Source of the DNA: Limnochordia bacterium
GTDB taxonomy: Bacteria; Bacillota; Limnochordia; Darwinibacteriales; DTU012
Assembly: GCA_007116995.1 (NCBI GenBank)
Contig: SKHL01000280.1
Coordinates: forward strand, 1-11,437
Length of the DNA: 11,437 nt
Direction of reading: 5' to 3'
A program made the translations under genes and the position numbers. The notes beneath the pieces are model-generated. The model was not told where the DNA came from, searched no databases, and was given only the letters and a program-made list of their open reading frames with translations. Position 1 is the stretch's first letter; each line of letters starts with the position of its first letter. Positions 1 to 6,663 of the stretch are shown one piece after another.

Positions 1-160
1 CTAGCCAAAATGGTTCTGGTGATATTCGCCAAGTGCTGTTTTGTGCGGAACTAAGATCTCGCTTAGCCTCACCGAAGAGACCATATCCAGCAAGTTGTTC
101 ATTTATATAAGCACATTTCTCTGTTTCAGTTCGCTTCTTTGTTGTGCATTCACAGTTCAA
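1..160 (-). CDS. N-terminal fragment of an unidentified protein (cut by left edge)
   Basis: An open frame on the minus strand runs from a TTG at 158-160 to the window edge without a stop, giving 53 residues. The TTG is preceded at about 7 bases by a purine-rich Shine-Dalgarno sequence (AAGAGG), and an in-frame TAA lies a few codons further upstream, so little other choice of start exists. The peptide begins with a Cys/Lys/Thr-rich stretch and then reads in a protein-like way: LAGYGLFGEAKRDL (residues 23-36) followed by TWRISPEPFWL (43-53). I do not recognise the family and give no function. The gene starts 34 bases after the stop of the metallo-beta-lactamase gene on the same strand, so the two are probably co-transcribed. 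A shorter open frame exists on the plus strand over the same bases, so the call is moderate. Confidence 0.5.
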   Translation of the reverse strand, partial: MNCECTTKKRTETEKCAYINEQLAGYGLFGEAKRDLSSAQNSTWRISPEPFWL

Positions 161-194
161 ATTCTCGCCTCTTCTCTTAGATAACTTTTATAAT

Positions 195-980
195 TTAATT
201 GCTAAAAAAGGGATTTATGATTAACTCTGTCTTGCATGTAGTCACTGGTCCGTGACCCGGTAAAACCAGGGTGGTGCCAGGTAAGCGCAGAATCGTATTC
301 ACATGTTGCAGATGAGTATTCCATTTCCCCACCTGTGCTCGGCCAACAGAACCCGCAAATAACAAATCACCAACAAATATAAACCCAGGGAATAGAAAAC
401 AGACACTATCCTCGGTATGCCCAGGAGTAGGAATTTGGACTACATCTGTACCCCCTAGAGCTAGCGTGATCTCGCCGGACATATCTGGGTAAACAGGAAC
501 TGCGAATTCATCCACTAGACCATCTAGACTTTTAATATGATCACCATGTCTATGTGTGATTAGTACAGCTTGGATTGGGATCGAGTTATCCTTAATTATC
601 TCGCCTATACGTTGTAAACTGACTCCTGGGTCAATAATTACACCTGATTGTATGCGGGTATTTTGGACAATATAACAATTAGATTCCCCGGTTTCACCTG
701 GGAGTACCCAAAGGGCGAAATCTCCCAGGGTTGTGGGAACTTGGGGAAGTATAAATGAATTAGAAGCGATCGACCAGAGTTTATCAGGATTAAGATGAAG
801 AAATGCAGCTAACTGCTGTGTTTGATCTAACTTAGGCTCAAGCCGGTACGTTTCCATAGCAGCTAGGTCCTCTTTCGTTAACCCAGTAGCGTGAGCTACT
901 TGTTCCATAGATAAGCCTAGACCTTGGCGGGCTTTATGGATGATATCGCCAAATTCATCCTCTAACAGAAAGGGTTTCAT
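195..980 (-). CDS. MBL-fold metallohydrolase with N-terminal XRE-type HTH domain
   Basis: The 261-residue protein has two parts. Residues about 10-70 form a Cro/C1 (XRE) helix-turn-helix unit (MEQVAHATGLTKEDLAAMET and flanks). Residues about 85-260 form a glyoxalase II-like metallo-beta-lactamase domain. The metal ligands are visible: H143, H145, D147 and H148 in THRHGDH, H188 in PGHTEDS, D205 in GDLLFAG and H243 in LPGHGP. Family knowledge predicts a dinuclear zinc or iron hydrolase, often acting on thioesters; the substrate cannot be read from sequence. There is no signal peptide, so it should be cytoplasmic. ATG is preceded by AGGAGG at 987-992 (minus strand) with 6-base spacing, which supports this start. 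It lies 111 bases downstream of the YdjM-type gene and 34 bases upstream of the unidentified gene. The HTH might bind DNA or only serve protein contacts. Confidence 0.9.
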   Translation of the reverse strand: MKPFLLEDEFGDIIHKARQGLGLSMEQVAHATGLTKEDLAAMETYRLEPKLDQTQQLAAFLHLNPDKLWSIASNSFILPQVPTTLGDFALWVLPGETGESNCYIVQNTRIQSGVIIDPGVSLQRIGEIIKDNSIPIQAVLITHRHGDHIKSLDGLVDEFAVPVYPDMSGEITLALGGTDVVQIPTPGHTEDSVCFLFPGFIFVGDLLFAGSVGRAQVGKWNTHLQHVNTILRLPGTTLVLPGHGPVTTCKTELIINPFFSN

Positions 981-1091
981 AAAGTTCCTCCTAAGACAGT
1001 TCGATTGGACTCAATTCATAGTTTCTAGCTTAGGTTTTAAATTGCTGCTAATAGTAACTATTTCCTCCGCAGTACTTGTATCCATGATTGC

Positions 1092-1754
1092 TCAAAAAGG
1101 GAAGTGGTTCCGAATTATACTAAAGATGGATTGTCGCCAAATCATCCCTTCCGGAGAAGCGAAGTACAGGATCATTGAGACTAACAGAACGGTGAAACCC
1201 TCAAGGAAAGAACCATTACTTATGTGGGGGCGCAGGTTTACATGACGACCATAAGGATAAAAGAACTGTACTCCGTTTGGAGAAAAAAGATCCAGTGTTA
1301 TATGAGTAAGATAGGCCATGGAAAAGGCAAACATGCTACTATTACTAGTTTGAACTAAATTCAAGGTTAGCAGAAAGCATATTAAGAAGGAGTGCGTAAT
1401 GGTGCGATGGCCAAACCAGACTTGACAGATAAAGGAAGCTGTTAGCACCAAGACAAATGTTATGATCTGCAAGGGCAAAAAATAGTACTGAATAAAACTA
1501 GCCATATCAGCTAAAATGGTTTTTGGAGTTAGATCAACCTCAGGGTAGAGAGATAGTAACAAGAAATAAATAACAAGGACGATTAAGGGATTGATCAGCC
1601 TGCCGAGACGACTATGCTTATGATCTATATCTGGAAAGATAGAGCCGATTACAGCCCATAAATAGACGAAAGGATTTGTGATAGTGTACCCTAGATGTTC
1701 TGCACTCACCAATACAGATACGACACCAACAATCATATGTGATGGAGCTAACAT
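1092..1754 (-). CDS. YdjM/DUF457-type membrane-bound metal-dependent hydrolase
   Basis: This 220-residue integral membrane protein shows the conserved polar motifs of the YdjM (DUF457) family: APSHMIVG near the N-terminus (3-10), FPDIDHKHSRLGR (40-52), FGHRTITHS (114-122) and YLTHITLDLFSPNGVQ (148-163). The His/Asp residues in these motifs are presumed metal ligands. Several hydrophobic segments (about 8-20, 28-40, 54-70, 92-112, 121-135, 143-158, 186-200) indicate a multi-pass protein. An in-frame TTG at 1758-1760 lies only 2 bases from the AGGAGG (1763-1768), whereas ATG at 1752-1754 has 8-base spacing, so I choose the ATG. In E. coli, ydjM is a LexA-regulated gene; here a LexA-like box lies in the promoter. 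The biochemical role of the family is unproven. Confidence 0.88.
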   Translation of the reverse strand: MLAPSHMIVGVVSVLVSAEHLGYTITNPFVYLWAVIGSIFPDIDHKHSRLGRLINPLIVLVIYFLLLSLYPEVDLTPKTILADMASFIQYYFLPLQIITFVLVLTASFICQVWFGHRTITHSFLICFLLTLNLVQTSNSSMFAFSMAYLTHITLDLFSPNGVQFFYPYGRHVNLRPHISNGSFLEGFTVLLVSMILYFASPEGMIWRQSIFSIIRNHFPF

Positions 1755-1784
1755 AACCAAAACCTCCTGGATATAATGATTATT

Positions 1785-1824
1785 ATTATACCATAAAATA
1801 CCAGAAGGGTCGAATGAAAGTTCG
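1785..1824 (-). promoter_or_regulatory. Promoter of the YdjM-type gene with an overlapping LexA/DinR-like box
   Basis: Read on the minus strand, TCGACC (1808-1813) and a perfect TATAAT (1785-1790) are separated by 17 bases, upstream of the gene start at 1754. Overlapping the -35 element at 1811-1824 is the near-palindrome CGAATGAAAGTTCG. It matches the Gram-positive LexA (DinR) consensus CGAACRNRYGTTYG at 12 of 14 positions. One half site (GTTCG) is intact; the other reads CGAAT instead of CGAAC. Location over the -35 element is right for repression, but binding is inferred. Confidence 0.55.
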
Positions 1825-1858
1825 TATTACGGCAAAAAAAGATAGTATGGTTAAGAAG

Positions 1859-1878
1859 ACAAGATGAGAGCATCTTGT
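1859..1878 (-). terminator. Perfect hairpin downstream of ilvE, possible weak terminator
   Basis: ACAAGATG and CATCTTGT form a perfect 8-bp stem with loop AGAG, about 60 bases past the ilvE stop on the minus strand. A run of seven Ts follows on that strand at 1840-1834, but only after about 18 bases. That is further than in a normal intrinsic terminator, so this may be an RNA stability element or an imperfect terminator separating ilvE from the YdjM promoter. Confidence 0.35.
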
Positions 1879-1937
1879 TCTCTCACACAAAATAGAGCTA
1901 CGGGTACCAATCTTAGCCTAACAAAGATGAGTCCTGC

Positions 1938-2849
1938 CTAGACTGAAGTACACCAGTGCGAATAGGTTTTGATCTTGTTTTTTACCACATTGAAATAAAG
2001 CTTTTGAATCCGCGCGCTAATAGGTCCTATTTTTCCCGTGCCTACAGACCGATGATCGATTTCTGCAATCGGGCTTACCTGTGCGCCCGTACCGACAAAG
2101 AATGCTTCATCAACTATGTATAACTCAGTACGATCGATTTCTCGCTCGATAGTTTCAATCCCTAGCTCTTCACGGGCTAGTTCGATAATAGTTTCTCGGG
2201 TAATCCCTTCGAGAATATCTCCCGTTGTTGGTGGAGTATATAGCTTACCATTGCGTACAAGGAAGAGATTCTCAGCACTTCCTTCACACACGTGACCAGC
2301 TGAATCTAGAAAAATACTTTCATCGTAACCATCAACAAGAGCTTCACTTTTGGCTAAAGCGGCGTTGACATAGGCTCCGTTAATCTTTGCGCGCATTGGA
2401 ATCATATTGTCCTCTATATGACGCCATGACGAGACACGTACTTTCAAGCCCTTTGTTAGATCGAGATAGGCACCAAAGGGAACAGAGAATAGAAGAAAAT
2501 CATCTTCAAGACCATCTAGTTTCACACCGACAAATTCTGAACTCTTATAGAAAATAGGTCTAATGTATATATCTTGCTGGTCAGGAGTCTTCTTCAAGAC
2601 ATCGACCGTGATTTGACATAATTCATCTAGGGTATATTTAGGTTTAATTTTTAAAATTTTACACGAATTTAACATTCTTTGATAGTGCTCGCGCAGTTTG
2701 AAAATATACATTTTCCCATCTTCTTCATTCCAGTACGACCGAATTCCCTCAAAACACGCAGTACCATAGAGAAATGCATGAGTTGTTATGCTTAGTTTGG
2801 CATCCTGCATTGGAATTATCTCGCCCTTAAAAAAGGCATATCGCTTCAA
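1938..2849 (-). CDS. ilvE: Branched-chain amino acid aminotransferase (class IV, PLP)
   Basis: The 303-residue protein is a fold-type IV PLP aminotransferase that converts between Leu/Ile/Val and their 2-oxo acids using 2-oxoglutarate/glutamate. Visible landmarks are ALYG-like LYGTACFEGIR (27-37), IRP (96-98), the Schiff-base lysine K155 in MRAKINGAYVNAALAKSEA, the PLP-contact region CEGSAENLFLV (188-198) with E193, GDILEGITRETI (210-221) and GTGAQVSPI (253-261). Length matches bacterial IlvE; D-amino acid transaminase and aminodeoxychorismate lyase are shorter and lack this FEGIR pattern. The start is TTG at 2847-2849, supported by AAGGGGG (2857-2863) at 7-base spacing; the N-terminus aligns with the family, and no ATG or GTG fits as well. 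It is transcribed away from the MurG-like gene. I see no T-box leader and no ilv/leu genes nearby, so it appears monocistronic. Confidence 0.93.
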   Translation of the reverse strand: MKRYAFFKGEIIPMQDAKLSITTHAFLYGTACFEGIRSYWNEEDGKMYIFKLREHYQRMLNSCKILKIKPKYTLDELCQITVDVLKKTPDQQDIYIRPIFYKSSEFVGVKLDGLEDDFLLFSVPFGAYLDLTKGLKVRVSSWRHIEDNMIPMRAKINGAYVNAALAKSEALVDGYDESIFLDSAGHVCEGSAENLFLVRNGKLYTPPTTGDILEGITRETIIELAREELGIETIEREIDRTELYIVDEAFFVGTGAQVSPIAEIDHRSVGTGKIGPISARIQKLYFNVVKNKIKTYSHWCTSV

Positions 2850-2945
2850 AATATTACCCCCTTCTACATATATCTTTATTATTTTCCACTTTTTGCTTGG
2901 AAACCCTGCAATAATTTGTTAATCTAGTAATAAGTTGTAATTTCT

Positions 2946-2965
2946 TGTATACACTGTATATACAG
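2946..2965. promoter_or_regulatory. Twin palindromes in the ilvE / MurG-like divergent region (operator-like)
   Basis: Two perfect palindromes sit side by side: TGTATACA at 2946-2953 and CTGTATATACAG at 2954-2965. Their centres are exactly 10 bp apart, about one helical turn, so two dimers could bind the same DNA face. The position between two divergent genes suits a repressor or a global regulator. The cognate regulator is unknown and is not encoded next to it. Confidence 0.4.
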
Positions 2966-2984
2966 CACAATAACTATATCGAGG

Positions 2985-3013
2985 TTGACTAGGTTCATAC
3001 TATGTTCTAACAC
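2985..3013 (+). promoter_or_regulatory. Candidate promoter of the MurG-like gene
   Basis: TTGACT (2985-2990) matches the -35 consensus at 5 of 6 bases and is followed at 17-base spacing by TAACAC (3008-3013), a poor -10. It is the best arrangement I see upstream of the ATG at 3038, but the -10 is weak. Confidence 0.35.
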
Positions 3014-3037
3014 TAACTAGATAGCGAGGAGATATAA

Positions 3038-4093
3038 ATGAAACGGATAGTGTTAACCGGAGGTGGTTCGGCTGGACATGTAACACCACACTTGGCATTG
3101 TTACCAAAACTAGTCGAGCTACAATGGGATGTACATTATATTGGAACGAGATTGGGAATTGAGAAAGAATTGATGGCTGACTTAGTGCCCTATTATGCCA
3201 TAAGTGCAGGTAAACTTCGGCGTTATTTTGATCTAAAAAATTTTAGCGATCCATTACGAGTAATCAAAGGTGCTATGCAAGCTTTTTGGATTCTGATAGG
3301 TTTGCGTCCCCATATTATTTTTAGTAAGGGTGGATTTGTCTCGGTTCCTGTGGCTGTAGCAGCGAAAATGTTAAGGATACCTGTAGTGTTACATGAATCC
3401 GATATGACCCCAGGGTTAGCCAACCGACTAGCATTACCATTTGCGACTCATCTTTGTGTTACATTTCCAGAGACGCTAAAGCATGTTAAAAAAGGGCGGG
3501 CTACTGTAACAGGAAATCCCGTTCGCGATCAGCTATTTACAGGAGAAGCGGATCAAGGGTATCAGATATGTAATTTTACCAAGAACAAGCCAGTGATTTT
3601 AGTAATTGGTGGAAGCTTAGGTGCAGTGGCTATCAATGGGGCGATCCGGGAAATCATTCCCATCTTGACAAAAGAATACCAGGTAGCTCATATTTGTGGA
3701 CAGGGAAATGTAGATACTGCTTATGACCGCAAGGGATATATTCAGTTTTCCTATGTAAAAGAGGACTTACCTCATTTTTTTGCCATGGCTGACTATGTGA
3801 TATCCCGTGCTGGTTCTAATAGTTTATTCGAGCTATTGGCACTTCGAAAGCCTAGCATATTGATACCCCTATCACGGGCTGCTAGTCGCGGAGATCAGAT
3901 TCTCAATGCCCAATCCTTTGCGAATCAGGGATTTAGCCTAGTTCTACCAGAGGAGGAACTCACACCGAAAAAGCTCGGTCTAACCATTAATAAACTGGCT
4001 AAACAGCGGAGACAACTGATTCAGACCATGGAAACTTCACCCATTCGTAACAGTACAGATGAAGTATTAAAGGTTTTAATTAAATACGCTTAG
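3038..4093 (+). CDS. murG: MurG-type UDP-GlcNAc glycosyltransferase (variant 'MurG2' type)
   Basis: The 351-residue GT-B glycosyltransferase resembles MurG, which transfers GlcNAc to lipid I on the cytoplasmic membrane face to make lipid II. Seen are the N-terminal glycine-rich loop GGGSAGHVTP (8-17), FSKGGFVSVPVAVAA (95-109), GNPVR (159-163), the second glycine loop GGSLGA (191-196) and the donor-site region YVISRAGSNSLFELLAL (253-269). Canonical MurG usually reads HEQN in place of HESDMTPGLANR (119-130). HESD with SRAGSNS and AASRGDQILNA (281-291) is the pattern I associate with second MurG copies in Clostridia and the Bacillus cereus group. No other peptidoglycan genes flank it, whereas canonical murG lies in the dcw cluster. 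GAGGAG (3026-3031) is 6 bases from the ATG. It may be a paralogue rather than the main MurG. Confidence 0.88.
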   Translation: MKRIVLTGGGSAGHVTPHLALLPKLVELQWDVHYIGTRLGIEKELMADLVPYYAISAGKLRRYFDLKNFSDPLRVIKGAMQAFWILIGLRPHIIFSKGGFVSVPVAVAAKMLRIPVVLHESDMTPGLANRLALPFATHLCVTFPETLKHVKKGRATVTGNPVRDQLFTGEADQGYQICNFTKNKPVILVIGGSLGAVAINGAIREIIPILTKEYQVAHICGQGNVDTAYDRKGYIQFSYVKEDLPHFFAMADYVISRAGSNSLFELLALRKPSILIPLSRAASRGDQILNAQSFANQGFSLVLPEEELTPKKLGLTINKLAKQRRQLIQTMETSPIRNSTDEVLKVLIKYA

Positions 4094-4188
4094 TAAAATT
4101 CTCAAAATCCCCCCACCCTATTTATGAACCTCTTTGGTTGCTTGGAACAATGGTATCCCTACTGTGCCGCATCTGCTGATAATTCATT

Positions 4189-5526
4189 CTAAACGTGAAG
4201 CGACTGTTGAGTTTGCCGATACACGTTGGTTCGGCGATAGTAAATTTGCATAAAAATACAATCGGCTAGCTCACCCACGACAAGAGAAGCTCCTCCAGCT
4301 GCTGCTGGATGAACGGATGGGAACGCTAATAGACTTACTAACGTTCCTACTACAACCACTAGATTCACGGCTTTCGCCTTGCCAATAATTCCAGTTAAAT
4401 TCTGTTGCATTAGAATACCCCATAGATATTCCCGCCAGCCTATAAAGATAGGTTGAAGTGTGAGCACCCCCATTACCATTAGTGCATGTTCAGCAACCTG
4501 GGGGGATACACCGATCAGCCCTAATAGAATCCAGGACCCTATAGGTGTAAAGCTAAATATAGCCAGAACAACCATAGATAATAGAACGAAACCAACGGTA
4601 AATATTTTGGTGGTTTTGTAGCTTTCTGGTTGATCGACGGAGGTAAACGCTAACGTAGATTGGTGTAGCATGCCCAATGGCGCTAAAACTAATTGTGCTA
4701 GGCCTAACCCGACAGAATAAGCAGCTAAGGTGATTTCTGGACTAGCAGTGCGAGTTAACCCAGTATTGACCAAGGGACCAAAGGCTGTAGCCACGAGTGT
4801 GGTTACCATTAAAGGCAAGAAAAAACGACTGATTACCGGATTCGTCAGCTCCTCACTGATAGAAACTCGACTGAAAATGGTGGGATTGTGAAGGAGAGGT
4901 TTTGCTTTCCAACGCATGATAAATGCTTCGCCAAAGAACGCTCCCACAAAGGATATACTGGCCACCAAAGCGCCTGGTATATCAGTGGCCAGTGCAAGGA
5001 TAAAGACAACACTACTCATGATAATCAGCCGAACTGTTGTAGATAAGGGTACGAGTAAAGTCTGACGGGCAATGATAGCCACTCCGTGATAGAGGTTTCG
5101 GCAGACGGTGCTGATCGGTAGTAAAAACAGAACCATCAAGGCTAGATGGCTTTGCTTAGCCAAGCTATCGCTGGCTCCCATTATATTAGTTAGTACATAA
5201 TAACCTAATGGACTAAACCCAAGAATAGCTAATATCAGCGTGATGCCAGCAGCCATTGAGTAAATATATCGTCTAACTCGTATAAATGATGGGAGATCCT
5301 TAACCAGAGAAGCCACAGTTTGTCGTACCATAAACATAGGGTTTTCTATAAGCATCACTAAGCTCTTGGCCAATGCGTATGCGGCTAATGCTACTTCTGG
5401 ATCAGAAGTTCGAGCAACCCCGGCGTTAACAATGGAATGTGAGAGCGTAATAAGTAAGCTCGTAAGCGATAACGGTAGTATAAATCTGGCAATTCCCAAA
5501 TATGTTGAGGTAACTCTAGACGGCAT
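4189..5526 (-). CDS. MOP-superfamily (MATE/ANKH-like) membrane transport protein
   Basis: The 445-residue protein is hydrophobic throughout, with about 12 likely membrane segments. It is built from two homologous halves. FILPLSLTSLL...VNAGVARTSDPEVALAAY (15-50) matches FFLPLMVTTLV...VNTGLTRTASPEITLAAY (235-270) at a constant offset of 220. FSPLG...LPISTVCRNLYHG (104-148) matches FTPIG...LQPIFIGWREYLWG (326-370). Two six-helix halves fit the MOP flippase fold (MATE, MurJ, ANKH). A cation-driven exporter is the usual guess, but the RTS/APE-rich motif is not standard MATE, and an ANKH-like exporter is possible. Substrate is unknown. ATG follows AGGAGG (5534-5539) at 7 bases. The gene has its own promoter and converges on the MurG-like gene across a 95-base gap with no clear terminator. 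Confidence 0.75.
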   Translation of the reverse strand: MPSRVTSTYLGIARFILPLSLTSLLITLSHSIVNAGVARTSDPEVALAAYALAKSLVMLIENPMFMVRQTVASLVKDLPSFIRVRRYIYSMAAGITLILAILGFSPLGYYVLTNIMGASDSLAKQSHLALMVLFLLPISTVCRNLYHGVAIIARQTLLVPLSTTVRLIIMSSVVFILALATDIPGALVASISFVGAFFGEAFIMRWKAKPLLHNPTIFSRVSISEELTNPVISRFFLPLMVTTLVATAFGPLVNTGLTRTASPEITLAAYSVGLGLAQLVLAPLGMLHQSTLAFTSVDQPESYKTTKIFTVGFVLLSMVVLAIFSFTPIGSWILLGLIGVSPQVAEHALMVMGVLTLQPIFIGWREYLWGILMQQNLTGIIGKAKAVNLVVVVGTLVSLLAFPSVHPAAAGGASLVVGELADCIFMQIYYRRTNVYRQTQQSLHV

Positions 5527-5550
5527 CTGAATTCCTCCTGTTCTCTATAG

Positions 5551-5579
5551 AATATACACTGATTTCATTGAAATGGCAA
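5551..5579 (-). promoter_or_regulatory. Sigma-A-type promoter of the MOP transporter gene
   Basis: On the minus strand TTGCCA (5574-5579) and TATATT (5551-5556) are separated by 17 bases; each matches its consensus at 5 of 6 positions. The expected transcript starts near 5544, just upstream of the AGGAGG at 5534-5539, giving a short leader. Confidence 0.6.
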
Positions 5580-5916
5580 CTATATTAGAAAGAAACCTTA
5601 TTACTAAACTGGTATTCATTACTACTTACTGGTAATCCACTTTTGGTAGCAATAAAAAGAGGGATGGGAATTCCAATGTGATAGCTTCGTTGATGGATAA
5701 AAGTCATTTCGAGTACAACAGGCTATAGCGAAGGCGAGAGATAAATGATTAATTGTCTACTGTACAAAGTCAATGAAGAGTGTTGCAAGTCAAGACTATA
5801 ATGGATTTGCGGGCGCGTATGTTTTGAATGCCTGTAAAGTGGACAAGCTATCCATTCAGGTAATGGAGAACAAATTACTGTAAAACGAAAATAGTAGATT
5901 CGGGGAGAGTGGTTTT
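5580..5916. other. Intergenic region between divergent transporter and PrsW genes
   Basis: This is the rest of the longest gene-free stretch (390 bases from 5527). It holds a small hairpin TCCATT/AATGGA with 5-base loop (5851-5867) and a TATAAT (5797-5802) without a good -35. It also has a 36-codon open frame from an ATG at 5773 to a TAA at 5881-5883 that lacks a Shine-Dalgarno sequence. The PrsW promoter presumably lies here, but I cannot place it. I see no repeat, RNA gene or gene remnant I can defend. Confidence 0.5.
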
Positions 5917-6597
5917 TTGCGATTAATTCTTGTTTTTATTGTATCGCTTGTTCCAGGCATACTCTGGGTCTGGTTTTTCCATCGAAAGGACCGGTTTGAG
6001 AAGGAACCAATGCGCTTGATAGCTAAGACCTTTCTATATGGGTCATTAGCAGTGATTCCCGCCGCCTTATTCGAATCGCCATTTCGTGGATTGATCTTGG
6101 AGCAAACTGACCTTTTTACCCAGTTGTGGTTATCATTCTTAGTAATTGGATTAGGTGAAGAGTTCTTCAAGCTCCTCGCTGTTATTCTGGCCGTTTATCA
6201 CAGCAGAGAATTAAATGAACCTGTTGATGCTATTCTGTATGGAGCTACGGTGGGGATAGGATTTTCTGTTGTGGAAAACATGCTCTACACGGCCACATTT
6301 GGATTGGAGATCGCACCAATTCGAGCTTTAATAGCCACCTTAGCCCACGCTTCGTTTACGGGATTGCTTGGTGTATACATAGGTAGAGCGAAATTTAGCG
6401 ACCATCCGGTCCGAAACATTGCCATTGGACTGGGGTTAGCTGCTGGGTTACACGGACTCTATGACTTTATTCTGCTATCCCGGATAGTTTCACCTTTAGT
6501 AGCCATTGCTTTGATTGGAGCAATTTATTATATACTCCAACAGCAAATTCAAGTAGCCTTAGATCTGTCGCCGTTTAAGCATGATGATTTAGAGTAA
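5917..6597 (+). CDS. PrsW-type intramembrane metalloprotease
   Basis: The 226-residue polytopic membrane protein carries the PrsW/YdiL-like protease signature: double glutamate EEFFK (81-85), FSVVEN (116-121), LAHASFTG (142-149) with H144, and HGLYDF (179-184) with H179 and D183. These conserved Glu and His residues are the presumed metal-binding and catalytic centre inside the membrane. The family includes B. subtilis PrsW, which makes the first cut in anti-sigma factor RsiW; the substrate here is unknown, and no anti-sigma gene is adjacent. About seven hydrophobic segments are visible, and length fits the family. The start is TTG at 5917, 9 bases after GGGGAG (5902-5907). The GTG at 5909 is out of frame, and no in-frame ATG gives the expected N-terminal membrane segment. 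yebC follows after 66 bases with its own promoter. Confidence 0.88.
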   Translation: MRLILVFIVSLVPGILWVWFFHRKDRFEKEPMRLIAKTFLYGSLAVIPAALFESPFRGLILEQTDLFTQLWLSFLVIGLGEEFFKLLAVILAVYHSRELNEPVDAILYGATVGIGFSVVENMLYTATFGLEIAPIRALIATLAHASFTGLLGVYIGRAKFSDHPVRNIAIGLGLAAGLHGLYDFILLSRIVSPLVAIALIGAIYYILQQQIQVALDLSPFKHDDLE

Positions 6598-6611
6598 CAC
6601 TCTATATTGTC

Positions 6612-6641
6612 TTGGCAAGGACCCCATTCCTATGCTAAAAT
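6612..6641 (+). promoter_or_regulatory. Promoter of yebC
   Basis: TTGGCA (6612-6617) and TAAAAT (6636-6641) are separated by 18 bases, each 5 of 6 against consensus. They lie just upstream of the AAAGGA (6649-6654) and ATG (6664) of yebC, so the leader would be only about 16-18 bases. Confidence 0.6.
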
Positions 6642-6663
6642 ATTGATGAAAGGATGTGGGTGT

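Noticed and set aside
1011..1085. 24-codon minus-strand open frame (ATG at 1083-1085) filling the gap between the YdjM-type and metallo-beta-lactamase genes
   Set aside because: It has no Shine-Dalgarno sequence and no recognisable family; its length is expected by chance.
940..1245. Plus-strand open frame antisense to the YdjM-type and metallo-beta-lactamase genes
   Set aside because: It has no family features and overlaps two well-supported genes; it is a shadow frame.
4094..4188. Possible shared terminator between the convergent MurG-like and transporter genes
   Set aside because: Only a 4-bp stem (AACC/GGTT) and a C-rich tract are visible; nothing qualifies as an intrinsic terminator.
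5773..5883. 36-codon plus-strand open frame with protein-like composition upstream of the PrsW gene
   Set aside because: No ribosome site precedes its ATG, and I recognise no similarity. It may be chance or an old remnant, but I cannot support it.
6590..6604. TAGAGT/ACTCTA hairpin over the stop codon of the PrsW gene
   Set aside because: A 6-bp AT-rich stem with a 3-base loop and no T-run is too weak to call a terminator.
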